DNA of 35,429 bases from Candidatus Binatus sp. (lineage in GTDB: Bacteria; Desulfobacterota; Binatia; Binatales; Binataceae). Both the position numbers and the translations under genes were made by a program. Location of the stretch: positions 1-35,429 of the forward strand of contig NZ_JAUSKL010000080.1 in the NCBI RefSeq assembly GCF_030646925.1, read 5' to 3'. This document shows positions 1-8,824 of the stretch, piece by piece (position 1 is the first letter of the stretch; the number at the start of each line of letters is the position of its first letter). The notes beneath the pieces were generated by a model that was not told the origin of the DNA, did not search any database, and saw only the letters and a program-made list of their open reading frames with translations.

Positions 1-100
1 CGATCGCCACGATCGCCTTGAGAATCACCTCCGGACCGATCCCCGCCGGATCGCCCATGCTGATCGCGATCGTCGGCGTTGATTTTTTGCTGGCTGCCAT
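1..100 (-). CDS. pdxA: 4-hydroxythreonine-4-phosphate dehydrogenase, N-terminal part (cut by window edge)
   Basis: Reading leftwards from the ATG at 98-100 gives about 33 residues containing ISMGDPAGIGPEV, the N-terminal signature of PdxA. PdxA is the NAD-dependent enzyme that oxidises 4-phosphohydroxy-L-threonine in DXP-dependent pyridoxal phosphate synthesis. The start lies 6 bases after the stop of the SurA-like gene, with AGGT just upstream, so the two are probably co-transcribed. surA-pdxA adjacency is well known from enterobacteria, which supports both calls. The rest of the gene lies outside the window. Confidence 0.9.
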   Translation of the reverse strand, partial: MAASKKSTPTIAISMGDPAGIGPEVILKAIVAI

Positions 101-106
101 CGCGAC

Positions 107-1297
107 CTAGTACATCGTCTCGACGTAATGCTTCTTCACCAAGTCAGTTTCGATCCACGACTGTATTCGCGTGTTGGTCTGTTCGTTCATCAACGCGTTC
201 CGAATCTGATCCTTAACCTCGGGCAGCGGCTTCAAACCCGGCACCTCGTGTTCCTCGAGCTTGACGATATGAAATCCGTGCTTGGTTCTAATCACCACCG
301 AAATCTGCCCCGGCTTGAGACCCTTCACCGCCGCGAGGATTTCATCCATCACGTCAGTCGGCTCGAACCATCCAAGCTCGCCACCATTAGCCTTCGAGTC
401 GTCGTCGGAATAGGTCCGCGCGAGATCGTTGAAGTCCTGGCCCTTCGCCGCGCGCGCATAAACCTGATCGGCCTTCTTCTGCGCTGCCGCCACTTGCTCG
501 GGCGTCGCGTTGGCCGGCACTTCGATCAGAATCTGCGCGAGCTTCAGCCGTTCCTTCTTCACGGTGAAATCCGCTTTGTGCGCGTCGTAGTAAACCTGGA
601 TGTCCGCATTCGAGACTTGAATCTTCTCGCGCACCTGCTGCTGAACCATCATGGCCTTCTGCAGGTCCGCCCGCGCGTGCTTGCGCAACTCCTCGTAGCT
701 CATGCCCTGCGCCTGCAGTTGCGCGCGCAGTTCCGCATCGCTCATGTGCTTATCGGCGCGCACCTGCACGATGTACTTATCGACCTGCGCATCATCCACT
801 TTGTCCTGATAGTTCTTAACTTCGCTTTCGAGCAGCTTCTGTCCAATCAGCGCCTTCACCGCTTTCTTTGCGATCGGATTGGTCGAGAATTCGTCGGACG
901 GAATCGGATTGCCAGTCGCCGCCGCAAATTCGATCGCTTCGCGCTGAGTGATCGGCTCGCCATCGACGCTCGCGACGACCTGATCGACATTCGCGCCGCC
1001 GACCGCACCAATTGGTGGCGACGATGCTTCCGGTACGACCACCGGCGATGCTACCGCCGGACCTGGCGCCGGCGCAGCGCTGCTCGAGTGCGACGCGGCA
1101 CTGCTCGATTGCGGACTCGAGGCTGATGCAGCGGGAATCGAAGCCGCTGCTGGTTTCTTCGAGGTGATCGATTTGATCGTCGAGCATCCGGCCGCGGCGC
1201 ACGCGATTGCCATGACCACCATCGCAACGCAAGCCGACGCCGGCGCCGCCGCCGTTTGGCGCGCCCGCTTCAGCTTCACCGATGTCTGAATCCGCAT
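107..1297 (-). CDS. SurA/PpiC-type periplasmic peptidyl-prolyl isomerase lipoprotein
   Basis: Parvulin-type chaperone of 396 residues, expected to assist folding of outer-membrane proteins in the periplasm. The N terminus has a basic start, a hydrophobic stretch and a lipobox (AAAGC, Cys38), so it is probably a lipoprotein. A low-complexity Ala/Ser/Pro linker runs to about residue 100. A SurA-N-like helical domain follows (about 105-245, beginning VDQVVASVDGEPIT). One PpiC rotamase domain lies at about 250-350, with GGELGWF and KHGFHIVKL typical of parvulins. E. coli SurA has two PPIase domains and no lipid anchor; this protein has one, so it is closer to PrsA/SurA-like single-domain proteins. 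It starts 4 bases after the mfd stop and is followed at once by pdxA, forming a three-gene operon. Confidence 0.85.
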   Translation of the reverse strand: MRIQTSVKLKRARQTAAAPASACVAMVVMAIACAAAGCSTIKSITSKKPAAASIPAASASSPQSSSAASHSSSAAPAPGPAVASPVVVPEASSPPIGAVGGANVDQVVASVDGEPITQREAIEFAAATGNPIPSDEFSTNPIAKKAVKALIGQKLLESEVKNYQDKVDDAQVDKYIVQVRADKHMSDAELRAQLQAQGMSYEELRKHARADLQKAMMVQQQVREKIQVSNADIQVYYDAHKADFTVKKERLKLAQILIEVPANATPEQVAAAQKKADQVYARAAKGQDFNDLARTYSDDDSKANGGELGWFEPTDVMDEILAAVKGLKPGQISVVIRTKHGFHIVKLEEHEVPGLKPLPEVKDQIRNALMNEQTNTRIQSWIETDLVKKHYVETMY

Positions 1298-1300
1298 CGC

Positions 1301-4300
1301 CTAGTTGAGGACCTGCCCGGCTTTCATGGCTGGCCAGTTGTCCAACTTTTCACAGCCCGCCAGCGCCTGCAAGATACCGTTCAGTTGCGCGAAGATCTGC
1401 TCGTATTCGCCCGGCTCGATTCGCACGATCACCTGGTACGACGGCGTCAGCCGCATCGTGCCCCGATTCTGATCGGCCAGCTTTACGAGCCGCGCGGTCT
1501 CGACCGGCGCGTCCGGATGAAAGCGGACCTCGAGCTGCGCGCCCTTCAGAATCGCGCTCAGGATCATCAACTGCTTCATCTGCCGCCGCACGTTCATCGC
1601 CGCGATCAGATTCTCGATCAGCGTCGGCACCGGTCCGAATCGATCGCGCATCTCGTCGCGCAACTCCTCCAGGTCCTCCTCGTTCTGCGCCCGCGCGAGC
1701 CGCCGATACAGCACCAGCCGCTCGTTCTCATCCGAAACGTATGCCGCCGGGATGTACGCCGGCACCGAAATCTTGAGCTCCGGCTCGAAGTCGGGGCGAT
1801 GCGGCTCGCCGCGCAATTCCGCGATCGCCTCTTCCATCATCTCGGTGTAAAGCTCGAAACCGACCGCCACGATCTCGCCCGATTGCTCGCTGCCCAAAAG
1901 ATTGCCCGCGCCGCGATGCTCCAAATCGGCCAGCGCCAGCTTGAATCCGCCGCCGCCGCTCTCGCTCTCGACCAGCTCGCGCAGCGCGTCGATTCGCCGC
2001 TTCGCATCGCGCGTGATGATGTGCTCGCCCGGAATCAGCAGATACGCGTACGCCTTCTGCCGCGAGCGCCCGACCCGTCCGCGCAGTTGATAAAGCTGCG
2101 CCAGGCCGAAGTGATCGGCGCGATTGATGATCATCGTGTTGGCGTTCGGGATGTCCAGCCCCGATTCGATAATCGCGCTGCACACCAGCACGTTGATGCG
2201 CTTCTCAATAAAATCCCGCATCACGTTTTCGAGTTGGCGCTCGTTCATCTGGCCGTGCGCGATCGCGAGCTTCGCCTCCGGCACCAGCGCCCGCAGATGT
2301 CCCGCCATGTAGTCGATATTCTCGACGCGATTGTGCACGAAAAATACCTGGCCGCCGCGATTCAGTTCGCGCAGCATCGCGTCGCGAATCGTGTCGTCGT
2401 CGAAGTGCGCGACGAACGTCCGAATCAGTTGCCGATCCGGCGGCGCCGTCTGAATCACCGACAGATCCCGGATTCCCAGCATCGCCATGTGCAGCGTGCG
2501 CGGAATCGGCGTCGCCGTCATCGTCAGCACCGGCACCAGCTTTTTGAGTTTCTTGATGCGCTCCTTGTCGGCCACGCCGAATCGATGCTCTTCGTCGATC
2601 ACCAGCAGGCCCAGCCGCGGGAACTGCACGTCGCTCGAGAGCAGGCGATGCGTCCCCACGACGATATCGACCTTGCCGCGCGCCACTTCCTCGATCGTCG
2701 CGCGATTTTCCTTCTGGCTGCGGAATCGCGAAACCATCTCGACCCGCACCGGATAATCCTTGAAGCGTTCGCGAAACGTATTCCAATGCTGCTCCGCGAG
2801 AATCGTCGTCGGCACCAGCACCGCGATCTGCCGCCCGTCCATCGCCGCGATAAACGCCGCGCGCAGCGCAACTTCCGTCTTGCCAAAGCCGGCGTCGCCG
2901 CAGATCAATCGATCCATCGGCTTTGCCCGCGTCAGATCCCGGATCACATCATCGATCGCCGCCTGCTGATCGGGCGTCTCCTCGAATTCGAATCGCTCCG
3001 CGAAATCGGCATAGTCGCCCCCGGGCTGCGGATACGCATGACCCTCGAGCACCTCGCGCGCGGCATAGATATCCAGCAACTCGGCCGCCATCGCGAGCAC
3101 CGCCTGCCTGGTGCGCCGCTTGACCTTCTCCCACGAGCCGCTGCCCAGCTTGTCGAGCTTGGGCTCGCCATCGTCGCCGCCGATATACCGCTGGACGAGA
3201 TTTATCCGCTCGACCGGCACGTACATCGTATCGTTGCCCGCATATTCGAGATGCAAAAAATCGCCCTCGACTTCCGCGACCTTCAGATGCTTGAGTCCGC
3301 GATACTTCGCGATTCCGTGATCGATATGCACCACGTGATCGTCGGGCTTCAGTTCCTGCAAGTTCAGCAGCGCGCCTTTGCCGGTCTCGCGCCGACGCCG
3401 CCGCACGCGCGGCTCGCCGAAAATCTCCTCTTCGCTGTAGATGTAAAGTCCGTCAGCCTGCATCACGACGCCGGCCGAAATTTCACCCTCGATTATCGCC
3501 GGCCGATAATCGGGCCATTCGAGCAACGCGCCAAAAGTTTTGCATTCCGTGTTGACATCGACTTCCCACGCTTCGAGATGACGCTTTAGCCGCGCGACCT
3601 GGTTAGGCCCCTCGACCACCATCAGCGCCCGTCCCTGTCCGCGCTGGATATTCTTGAGCTCGATCGCGAGCGGCTCGAAACTCGGCGGCGTTCGCGCCCC
3701 GCTCAGATTGTTCGCGCCCAGCTTCAGGCTCGGTTGCGTTTTGATTTCGACCGGTGCGGCCCATCCCTCGCGCGGCGCCGTCATCGTGACCAGCGACCCG
3801 ACTTCCACCGCGGTGAATTTACCGAGCGCGCCCTCGAACACATCGATCGACAGGAACAACGATTCGACCGCGGGATGAAACGCCGGCTTCTGGATCGCAG
3901 CCGTCGTCTCCCGCGTGATCGTGTCGCTGAATCGATTCGCCTCCGCGAGTATCCGTCCGGGATCGATCATCCACAGCAACGCAGTCTTCGGCATGTAATC
4001 GAAAATGCTGTCGAGCGCGCGGCCGTAAACATACGGCATCAAAAGTTCCGCGCCCGGAAACAGCAGACCGTTCTCGAGCGTCTCCGCGAGTTCCGCCGCC
4101 TCCTTGCGAATCATCCCGATCTCGGCGGCCCGCAATGCGACCGCGTCGGCGAGTTTCGGATTTTTCAGCGCCGACGGCGGCACGTATCGAGTGCGGATGA
4201 TCGTCGCCTCCGTCAGCTCCTCAGCCGAGCGCTGGCTCGCCGCCTCGAAATGCCTGATCGAGATCACGACGTCGTCCTCAAGCTCGATCCGAATCGGATC

Positions 4301-4939
4301 GTTGTATAGCGGCGAGTACGCATCGACGATTCCGCCGCGCACGCTGAAGTCGCCGGGCTCTTCGGTTTGCGGCACGCGCTGATATCCGCACGACGCCAGC
4401 GCATCGATCAGAATCTCGAAATCCAGCCGGTCGCCAATCGCCAACTTGATTATCGATTCGTTGAAAATCGCGCGCGGAATGGTGCGCGTCATCAGCGCTT
4501 CCGCCGAAGTCACGACCAGCGGCGCAGTTTGCCGCAGCAGCGCGTAGAGCGCGCCAAGCTGCGACGCCTGCGCATCCGGTGGCGGGGACAACTGCGCCAT
4601 CGGCTTCACTTCCCACGAGCGCATCAGATGCACCCGGCGCGTCGCCGAGTCCGCCGTCTGCGGCTCATCGAGAAAGAACCCTACCTCGGCAGCGAGCGCC
4701 TCCGCTTCCGACTGCAGCGACGCGATCACCACGACCGGACGGCGGAGTCGCAGCGCCATCTCGCGCAGCATCAACGCGTTCGACGCGCCGCGAAGTCCCA
4801 TCACCGGGAAGCGGCGCTCGCGATTGGCGGCGAGCCGTGCTTCGAGTTCTCCCGCCGCTTCTTTCAGGCTTCGTGGCAATGTTTTCGATTCCGATGCGCA
4901 AAATCGCCCTCCGGCGATGCGTCCCACAGAGGCGCACAC
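1301..4939 (-). CDS. mfd: transcription-repair coupling factor Mfd
   Basis: Mfd displaces RNA polymerase stalled at DNA lesions and recruits UvrA. The product has 1212 residues, close to the usual 1150 or so. An N-terminal UvrB-like module covers about 45-250. The CarD-like RNA-polymerase-interaction domain lies at about 525-600 (DDHVVHIDHGIAKYRG). The SF2 translocase follows, with Walker A GDAGFGKTE at 681-689, DEEHRFG at 782-788, motif III TATPIPRTL near 808-816, and motif VI QLRGRVGRS at 951-959. The TRCF C-terminal domain occupies the last 150 residues or so. DEEH replaces the commoner DEEQ. The longest frame starts at a GTG (4937-4939); another GTG lies four codons inside, so the exact start is uncertain. 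First gene of the mfd - surA-like - pdxA operon. Confidence 0.97.
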   Translation of the reverse strand: MCASVGRIAGGRFCASESKTLPRSLKEAAGELEARLAANRERRFPVMGLRGASNALMLREMALRLRRPVVVIASLQSEAEALAAEVGFFLDEPQTADSATRRVHLMRSWEVKPMAQLSPPPDAQASQLGALYALLRQTAPLVVTSAEALMTRTIPRAIFNESIIKLAIGDRLDFEILIDALASCGYQRVPQTEEPGDFSVRGGIVDAYSPLYNDPIRIELEDDVVISIRHFEAASQRSAEELTEATIIRTRYVPPSALKNPKLADAVALRAAEIGMIRKEAAELAETLENGLLFPGAELLMPYVYGRALDSIFDYMPKTALLWMIDPGRILAEANRFSDTITRETTAAIQKPAFHPAVESLFLSIDVFEGALGKFTAVEVGSLVTMTAPREGWAAPVEIKTQPSLKLGANNLSGARTPPSFEPLAIELKNIQRGQGRALMVVEGPNQVARLKRHLEAWEVDVNTECKTFGALLEWPDYRPAIIEGEISAGVVMQADGLYIYSEEEIFGEPRVRRRRRETGKGALLNLQELKPDDHVVHIDHGIAKYRGLKHLKVAEVEGDFLHLEYAGNDTMYVPVERINLVQRYIGGDDGEPKLDKLGSGSWEKVKRRTRQAVLAMAAELLDIYAAREVLEGHAYPQPGGDYADFAERFEFEETPDQQAAIDDVIRDLTRAKPMDRLICGDAGFGKTEVALRAAFIAAMDGRQIAVLVPTTILAEQHWNTFRERFKDYPVRVEMVSRFRSQKENRATIEEVARGKVDIVVGTHRLLSSDVQFPRLGLLVIDEEHRFGVADKERIKKLKKLVPVLTMTATPIPRTLHMAMLGIRDLSVIQTAPPDRQLIRTFVAHFDDDTIRDAMLRELNRGGQVFFVHNRVENIDYMAGHLRALVPEAKLAIAHGQMNERQLENVMRDFIEKRINVLVCSAIIESGLDIPNANTMIINRADHFGLAQLYQLRGRVGRSRQKAYAYLLIPGEHIITRDAKRRIDALRELVESESGGGGFKLALADLEHRGAGNLLGSEQSGEIVAVGFELYTEMMEEAIAELRGEPHRPDFEPELKISVPAYIPAAYVSDENERLVLYRRLARAQNEEDLEELRDEMRDRFGPVPTLIENLIAAMNVRRQMKQLMILSAILKGAQLEVRFHPDAPVETARLVKLADQNRGTMRLTPSYQVIVRIEPGEYEQIFAQLNGILQALAGCEKLDNWPAMKAGQVLN

Positions 4940-5010
4940 GCTGGCAGCGTGCTCACATCATAGCAGAGAATTTGTTCTGAGCAGCTTCGCGCGACGGCTC
5001 GGATACTCGA

Positions 5011-5820
5011 TCAGTTGGCCGCGCTCTCCGCGCCCGGCGATGATGCGCGCGCCGGCATCGACTTGGTCGCCGGTGCAGCCGCCGTCGCCGGCGCAGGCCC
5101 ATTGGCGATCGTCTCGCGATCCAGATGCATCGCGATTCTCATCGTGCGATGCGCTCCGCCGGGCAGCGGCCGAATCACCGTCACGTAGGTCGTGTCGCCG
5201 GGCCGCAGATGCCCCAGCGAGTCCGTCAATTCCTTCTGATTACGCACGCGCTTGTCGTCCACCGCGACGATCAGATCGCCGTCGCTGCCTAGCGCGCCCG
5301 ATCGCTTGAGCAGCGGCAGCGCGACCAGCGCCAGCGGACCGAGTGCGCTGCCGGCGAGTCCGCCCACCACTCCTATCGCGCTCGGCGGCTGCTTGCCGCG
5401 CAGCCCCGCCTTGTCCGCCGGACTGCCCGGGTACACGCTCATCACTTCGAATCCATGCTCCTCCATGCCGAGGTAGCACTGCGTTGAATACTCGAGCGAC
5501 GCGCCGAGATAAGGATGATGGTCGCCGTCGGGCTGCGGCCGAAAATTTCGATCGAGCGCCGCGAGCTCATCATGTTGTCGAAATTGCCGCGCGGTCGGAA
5601 TCTCGTCGATCGTCGCGGGCGGCGTATCTGCCGATGGCTGCGGCTCGACCTCGAGCGTCTTGGGCTGCGATTGAAGCCCGCGAAGAATCTTATCGTCGTT
5701 CTCGAATTGGGATTCGAAAGTAGGCTTAGCGGGGTCCAGCGAATCTTCGCTGAAGCTGTCGGCGAGCGGGAGCAGCAGCATCACCAGCGTGCAACTTAAG
5801 ACCAACGGCGCGGCGCGCAT
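5011..5820 (-). CDS. secreted PDZ-domain protein, paralogue 1
   Basis: Product of 269 residues with a short N-terminal signal sequence (MRAAPLVLSCTLVMLLLPLA). A region of low conservation is followed by a PDZ-like domain at roughly 105-235. It begins PYLGASLEYSTQCYLGMEE, contains GSPADKAGL, and ends with GDLIVAVDDKRV and TYVTVIRPL, as in DegP/RseP-type PDZ domains. A Gly/Ala/Leu-rich insert that looks membrane-like (VVGGLAGSALGPLALVALPL) interrupts the PDZ fold. No protease domain is present, so a scaffold or peptide-binding role is the most that can be inferred. The gene ending at 6105 encodes a clear paralogue with the same insert. The C-terminal tail is Ala/Pro-rich. Confidence 0.75.
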   Translation of the reverse strand: MRAAPLVLSCTLVMLLLPLADSFSEDSLDPAKPTFESQFENDDKILRGLQSQPKTLEVEPQPSADTPPATIDEIPTARQFRQHDELAALDRNFRPQPDGDHHPYLGASLEYSTQCYLGMEEHGFEVMSVYPGSPADKAGLRGKQPPSAIGVVGGLAGSALGPLALVALPLLKRSGALGSDGDLIVAVDDKRVRNQKELTDSLGHLRPGDTTYVTVIRPLPGGAHRTMRIAMHLDRETIANGPAPATAAAPATKSMPARASSPGAESAAN

Positions 5821-5914
5821 ACCCGATCACCTCGCAGCTTGATGCTGTGAGATTAGGTTCGATTCCTCCTTGTCTCAAGAGCAAAAATGTCCCGCCTGAA
5901 ATCCACACTTAATA

Positions 5915-6056
5915 CCTCGCCCGCTTTGTTGCGGGAGAGGAAAGCCGAGGCGCGTTAGCGACGAGGTAGGTGAGGGTGCAGTCGGCGCGCCGAGAAAAGC
6001 CGGAAACGGATCCGGGATTCTTCGCTCCGGCAGCCTCCGCTCTGAATGACAGAAAA
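5915..6056. repeat. dispersed repeat, family CTCSCCCG, copy R1
   Basis: The 284-bp spacer between the two PDZ genes is mostly this element. It opens with the hairpin CTCGCCCGC...GCGGGAGAG, continues through GACGAGGTAGGTGAGGGTGC, and ends with GGATCCGGGATTCTTCGCT...CTCTGAATGACAGAAAA. The copy at 26500-26630 matches along nearly the whole length, including the tail. Shorter copies that keep the hairpin and the GAGGTAGGTGAGGGTGC block lie at 34559-34622 and, inverted, 35079-35145. No open frame of note lies inside. Confidence 0.8.
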
Positions 6057-6104
6057 GGTCGCGTGCCGCGAGATCGCATCGAGTCGCGATCACAACCGCC
6101 GCCC

Positions 6105-6908
6105 TCAATGCGTGAAACTCTCGCCGCCCGACGACGCGCTCGCGCTCGGCGGCGCCGCATTCGCGATCGGCTCGCCCACGGCGCCGACCTTCACCGCGAT
6201 CTTCATCGTCTTGTGCGCGTTGCCAACCGGCCTGATCACCGTGAGATACATCGTGTCGCCAGGTTTGAGCCGCGCCATCGCGTCGTCCAGGTCGCCTTGA
6301 CTGCGCACCCGCCGATCATCTACCGCGACGATTAGATCGCCGCCCTGCCCGAGCGCGCCGCCCTTCGCCAGCAGCGGCGTCACCAGCAGACTCAGCGGCC
6401 CGAGCATCGTGCCCGCCGTCGTTCCGGCCGCGCCCGCCGCCGTCATCCCGGTCGCCGACTTCAATCCTGCGCGCTCGGCCGGGCTGTTCGGATCGACGCT
6501 GACCACCTCGAGCCCGTGCTCCTCCATCCCCATGTAGCACTGCGTCGCGTACCTGACCGACAGTCCGAGATACGGCCGCCGACGATCGCGCATCTCGCCG
6601 CCACGATCAGGACTCTGCCGAAAGCTCGGCTCGATCGAACTGTTTTCGTCGCCCGGCCGAAATCCCCGATCGCTCGGTATCTCGTTTACGCTCGGCCGCG
6701 GCTCGACTGCACCTGGCTGTGGCGCAATCTCGAGCGTGCGATCGTCCTCGCCTGGTTGGCCCGCGAGCCCCGGATTCGCCTGCATATCGCCGCCCTGCCT
6801 CGCGGCGTGAGTGCCCGATTGGTTCGGCGCCTGCGCGATCGCAAAATCGGTCACCGCAAATATCGCTGAGGTGGCGATACACAAGGCTAAAGTCTTTCCG
6901 AGATTCAT
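6105..6908 (-). CDS. secreted PDZ-domain protein, paralogue 2
   Basis: The frame is open back to 7025, but the internal ATG at 6906-6908 begins a clean signal peptide (MNLGKTLALCIATSAIFAV, then AIAQA) and is the likely start, giving 267 residues. A mature linker rich in Pro/Gln/Arg is followed by a PDZ domain that parallels the neighbouring paralogue block for block: PYLGLSVRYATQCYMGMEE, NSPAERAGL, a Gly/Ala/Leu-rich insert (AAGAAGTTAGTMLGPLSLLV), GDLIVAVDDRRV and TMYLTVIRP. The two probably arose by tandem duplication. No catalytic domain is visible. A divergent promoter region of about 140 bp separates it from the dehydrogenase at 7049. Confidence 0.75.
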   Translation of the reverse strand: MNLGKTLALCIATSAIFAVTDFAIAQAPNQSGTHAARQGGDMQANPGLAGQPGEDDRTLEIAPQPGAVEPRPSVNEIPSDRGFRPGDENSSIEPSFRQSPDRGGEMRDRRRPYLGLSVRYATQCYMGMEEHGLEVVSVDPNSPAERAGLKSATGMTAAGAAGTTAGTMLGPLSLLVTPLLAKGGALGQGGDLIVAVDDRRVRSQGDLDDAMARLKPGDTMYLTVIRPVGNAHKTMKIAVKVGAVGEPIANAAPPSASASSGGESFTH

Positions 6909-7048
6909 TTCGCTTGATACTCGATCGCGCGGCGATGCTGAAATCATAGGCCCGCCGCTGCCGACCCTCAAGCCACCCTCGAAATGGCGTCCCAACGAAT
7001 TGCCTTGAAGCAAATCTGACCGCATGCGAAAGTTTCGACTCTAATACC

Positions 7049-8056
7049 ATGAAAATCATTGCGACCGTTGCGCTACAGCCTCAGCATCGCGCGACCATCT
7101 ACAACGCCGCGCCCGACGCTGAAATCGTCGATCGGCCTTGCCGCACGCAGGACGAAGTCACCGCGCTCGTCAGCCAGGGATGCGACGTGATGCTCACCTT
7201 CCGCACGCCCGACGATCCGCTGCGAGGCGCCCCCGGCCTCAAGTGGGTGCAGTTGCTGAGCGCTGGCGCCGACCACGTTCTCTCCGGTCCGATGAAAGCC
7301 ACCACGATTTCGCTTACGACCGCAAGCGGCATCCACGCCACGCCGATCGCCGAGTACACGCTGGCCTCGATGCTCTCCTACGCGCATCGCATCCATCTCT
7401 CGATTCGCGCGCAACTGCGCCACGAATGGCTGCGCAGCGGGCAGTTCATGTCAATCATCGACGACCTTCGCGGCCGCACCCTCGGCATCATCGGCTATGG
7501 TTCGATCGGGCGCGAAACCGCCCGCCTCGCGCAGGCATTCGGCATGACGGTACTCGCGTTGAAGCGCGACCCGCACGATCGAAAAGATCACGGATGGACT
7601 CCGCCTGGTCTCGGCGATCCCGAGGGAACGATCCCGCAACAATTTTTCGGTCCCGGAGAGCGCGAAGAAATTCTGCGCGAGAGCGATTACGTATCGGTCA
7701 CGCTGCCGCTCACCGATCACACGCGAAAATTTATCGGCGCGCGCGAGTTCGCCGCGATCAAGCCCGGCGCGTTCGTCGTCAACATCGGACGCGGCGAGGT
7801 GATCGATGAAGCCGCGATGATCGCGGCGCTGAAGGACGGCAAACTCGGCGGCGCCGGCCTCGACGTCTTCGAACATGAACCGCTGCCGGCCGAAAGCCCG
7901 CTGTGGGACATGGAAAATGTCATCCTGACGCCGCATATGTCGGGCGCCAACCGCGGTTACATGGACCACGCCTGCGAACTATTCGCCGACAATCTGCGCC
8001 GTTTCGCCGCGAATCAACCGCTGCTCAATCTGGTCGATCCAAAGTGGGGCTATTGA
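7049..8056 (+). CDS. D-2-hydroxyacid dehydrogenase family protein (NAD(P)-dependent)
   Basis: Oxidoreductase of 335 residues in the D-isomer-specific 2-hydroxyacid dehydrogenase family, which interconverts 2-oxoacids and D-2-hydroxyacids in the cytoplasm. The NAD-binding Rossmann motif GYGSIG lies at 149-154. The catalytic triad is visible: Arg248 in VNIGRGEVID, Glu277 in FEHEPLP and His296 in LTPHMSG. An insertion around 180-205 (HGWTPPGLGDPEG) follows the second Rossmann strand. The substrate cannot be read from sequence. It stands alone, divergent from the PDZ gene, and is followed directly by REP-like hairpins. Confidence 0.88.
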   Translation: MKIIATVALQPQHRATIYNAAPDAEIVDRPCRTQDEVTALVSQGCDVMLTFRTPDDPLRGAPGLKWVQLLSAGADHVLSGPMKATTISLTTASGIHATPIAEYTLASMLSYAHRIHLSIRAQLRHEWLRSGQFMSIIDDLRGRTLGIIGYGSIGRETARLAQAFGMTVLALKRDPHDRKDHGWTPPGLGDPEGTIPQQFFGPGEREEILRESDYVSVTLPLTDHTRKFIGAREFAAIKPGAFVVNIGRGEVIDEAAMIAALKDGKLGGAGLDVFEHEPLPAESPLWDMENVILTPHMSGANRGYMDHACELFADNLRRFAANQPLLNLVDPKWGY

Positions 8057-8085
8057 GTCCCGTCCCGCGATCGCTGCAACTCTGG

Positions 8086-8110
8086 GTAGGGCTGGGCGTC
8101 CCTGCCCCAG
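8086..8110 (+). repeat. REP-like hairpin 1 (GTAG-led, imperfect)
   Basis: GTAG at 8086-8089 is followed by an imperfect hairpin CTGGGC-GTCCCT-GCCCCAG. It lies in direct tandem with the next copy, 3' of the dehydrogenase gene and beyond the 3' end of the RAYT gene. Confidence 0.7.
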
Positions 8111-8117
8111 TCTCTGG

Positions 8118-8142
8118 GTAGAGGTGGGCGTCCCTGCCCACC
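8118..8142 (+). repeat. REP-like hairpin 2 (GTAG-led)
   Basis: GTAG at 8118-8121 precedes a perfect 7-bp stem GGTGGGC / GCCCACC with loop GTCCCT. The following bases CCTCATCGTCC are also found after copy 4 at 8825-8849, so the conserved unit extends beyond the hairpin. Confidence 0.8.
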
Positions 8143-8194
8143 CTCATCGTCCTCCCTACTTCGGCTTCGCCGGCTAAATCTCCGTGATCCACAT

Positions 8195-8623
8195 CTACTC
8201 GTACTCTTTGATTTCCGGCCAGCGCTTAAATGGATTGTTGAAAATGTACGTCAGCTTCTCGGTCAACTCGCCCTCGGGAGAAACAATTCGATCATAGTAA
8301 CTCGTTTGCCAAATCCTGCCGGTCCTGCCGAACATCCGTTGGAAAGCATTGGCACTGAACGATTTCCAGGAATGGATTATTTTCCCTAAATCCTCGTCCC
8401 CTTTGGGCTGCAATATCGCGTGCACATGATCGTCCATCACGACGTATCCGAGCAACTCGTACCTATCATGCTTGAAATGGCGCAAAGTGAGTACAACCTG
8501 CGTCCGTTCCGGCGGCTGCAACTCACCTTGTCCGCGTCTGAGTCTCCAAGTCACGAAGTACGCGGCCCCGGCCAATCTCAAATGCGGATTCGATCGACGA
8601 ATCTTTTTTGACGGTGATTCCAT
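8195..8623 (-). CDS. REP-associated tyrosine transposase (RAYT, Y1/IS200-like)
   Basis: A single-domain HUH nuclease of 142 residues. The HUH motif reads HVH (His66, His68) in VVMDDHVHAIL. The presumed catalytic tyrosine is Tyr126 in LTYIFNNP, matching the YIxxNP helix that carries the catalytic Tyr in E. coli RAYT. The frame is open to 8854, but that extension reads through a REP-like hairpin, and the ATG at 8621-8623 (MESPSKK) gives a normal family length. RAYTs cut and join single-stranded REP sequences, usually next to a GTAG/GGAG tetranucleotide. Here four GTAG-led hairpins flank the gene, two on each side. The gene shows no frameshift and looks intact. Confidence 0.88.
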   Translation of the reverse strand: MESPSKKIRRSNPHLRLAGAAYFVTWRLRRGQGELQPPERTQVVLTLRHFKHDRYELLGYVVMDDHVHAILQPKGDEDLGKIIHSWKSFSANAFQRMFGRTGRIWQTSYYDRIVSPEGELTEKLTYIFNNPFKRWPEIKEYE

Positions 8624-8705
8624 CTGCGTCGGAACCTCGATGCAGACTGGTAGCACCGGACTCGGGCCCGCTCTCCTAACGCTTTTTGCGCCAACCCTGC
8701 CGGAC

Positions 8706-8728
8706 GTGGGCAGGGACGCCCACCCTAC
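8706..8728 (-). repeat. REP-like hairpin 3 (inverted orientation)
   Basis: Read on the minus strand, GTAG (8725-8728) precedes GTGGGC-GTCCCT-GCCCAC. It lies upstream of the RAYT start, in opposite orientation to copies 1, 2 and 4. Confidence 0.8.
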
Positions 8729-8824
8729 CCCAATCGGTATCCTTTGCGAGTCCCCCCAGCATTCGCACGGCAATGGTGTGCGCTTTAGCTGAGATGTCTG
8801 AGTCATCGCGCCGTCGCGATCTGG

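Noticed and set aside
1256-3589. 777-codon plus-strand open frame antisense to mfd
   Set aside because: Arg/His-rich shadow typical of the opposite strand of high-GC coding DNA; the minus strand encodes unmistakable Mfd.
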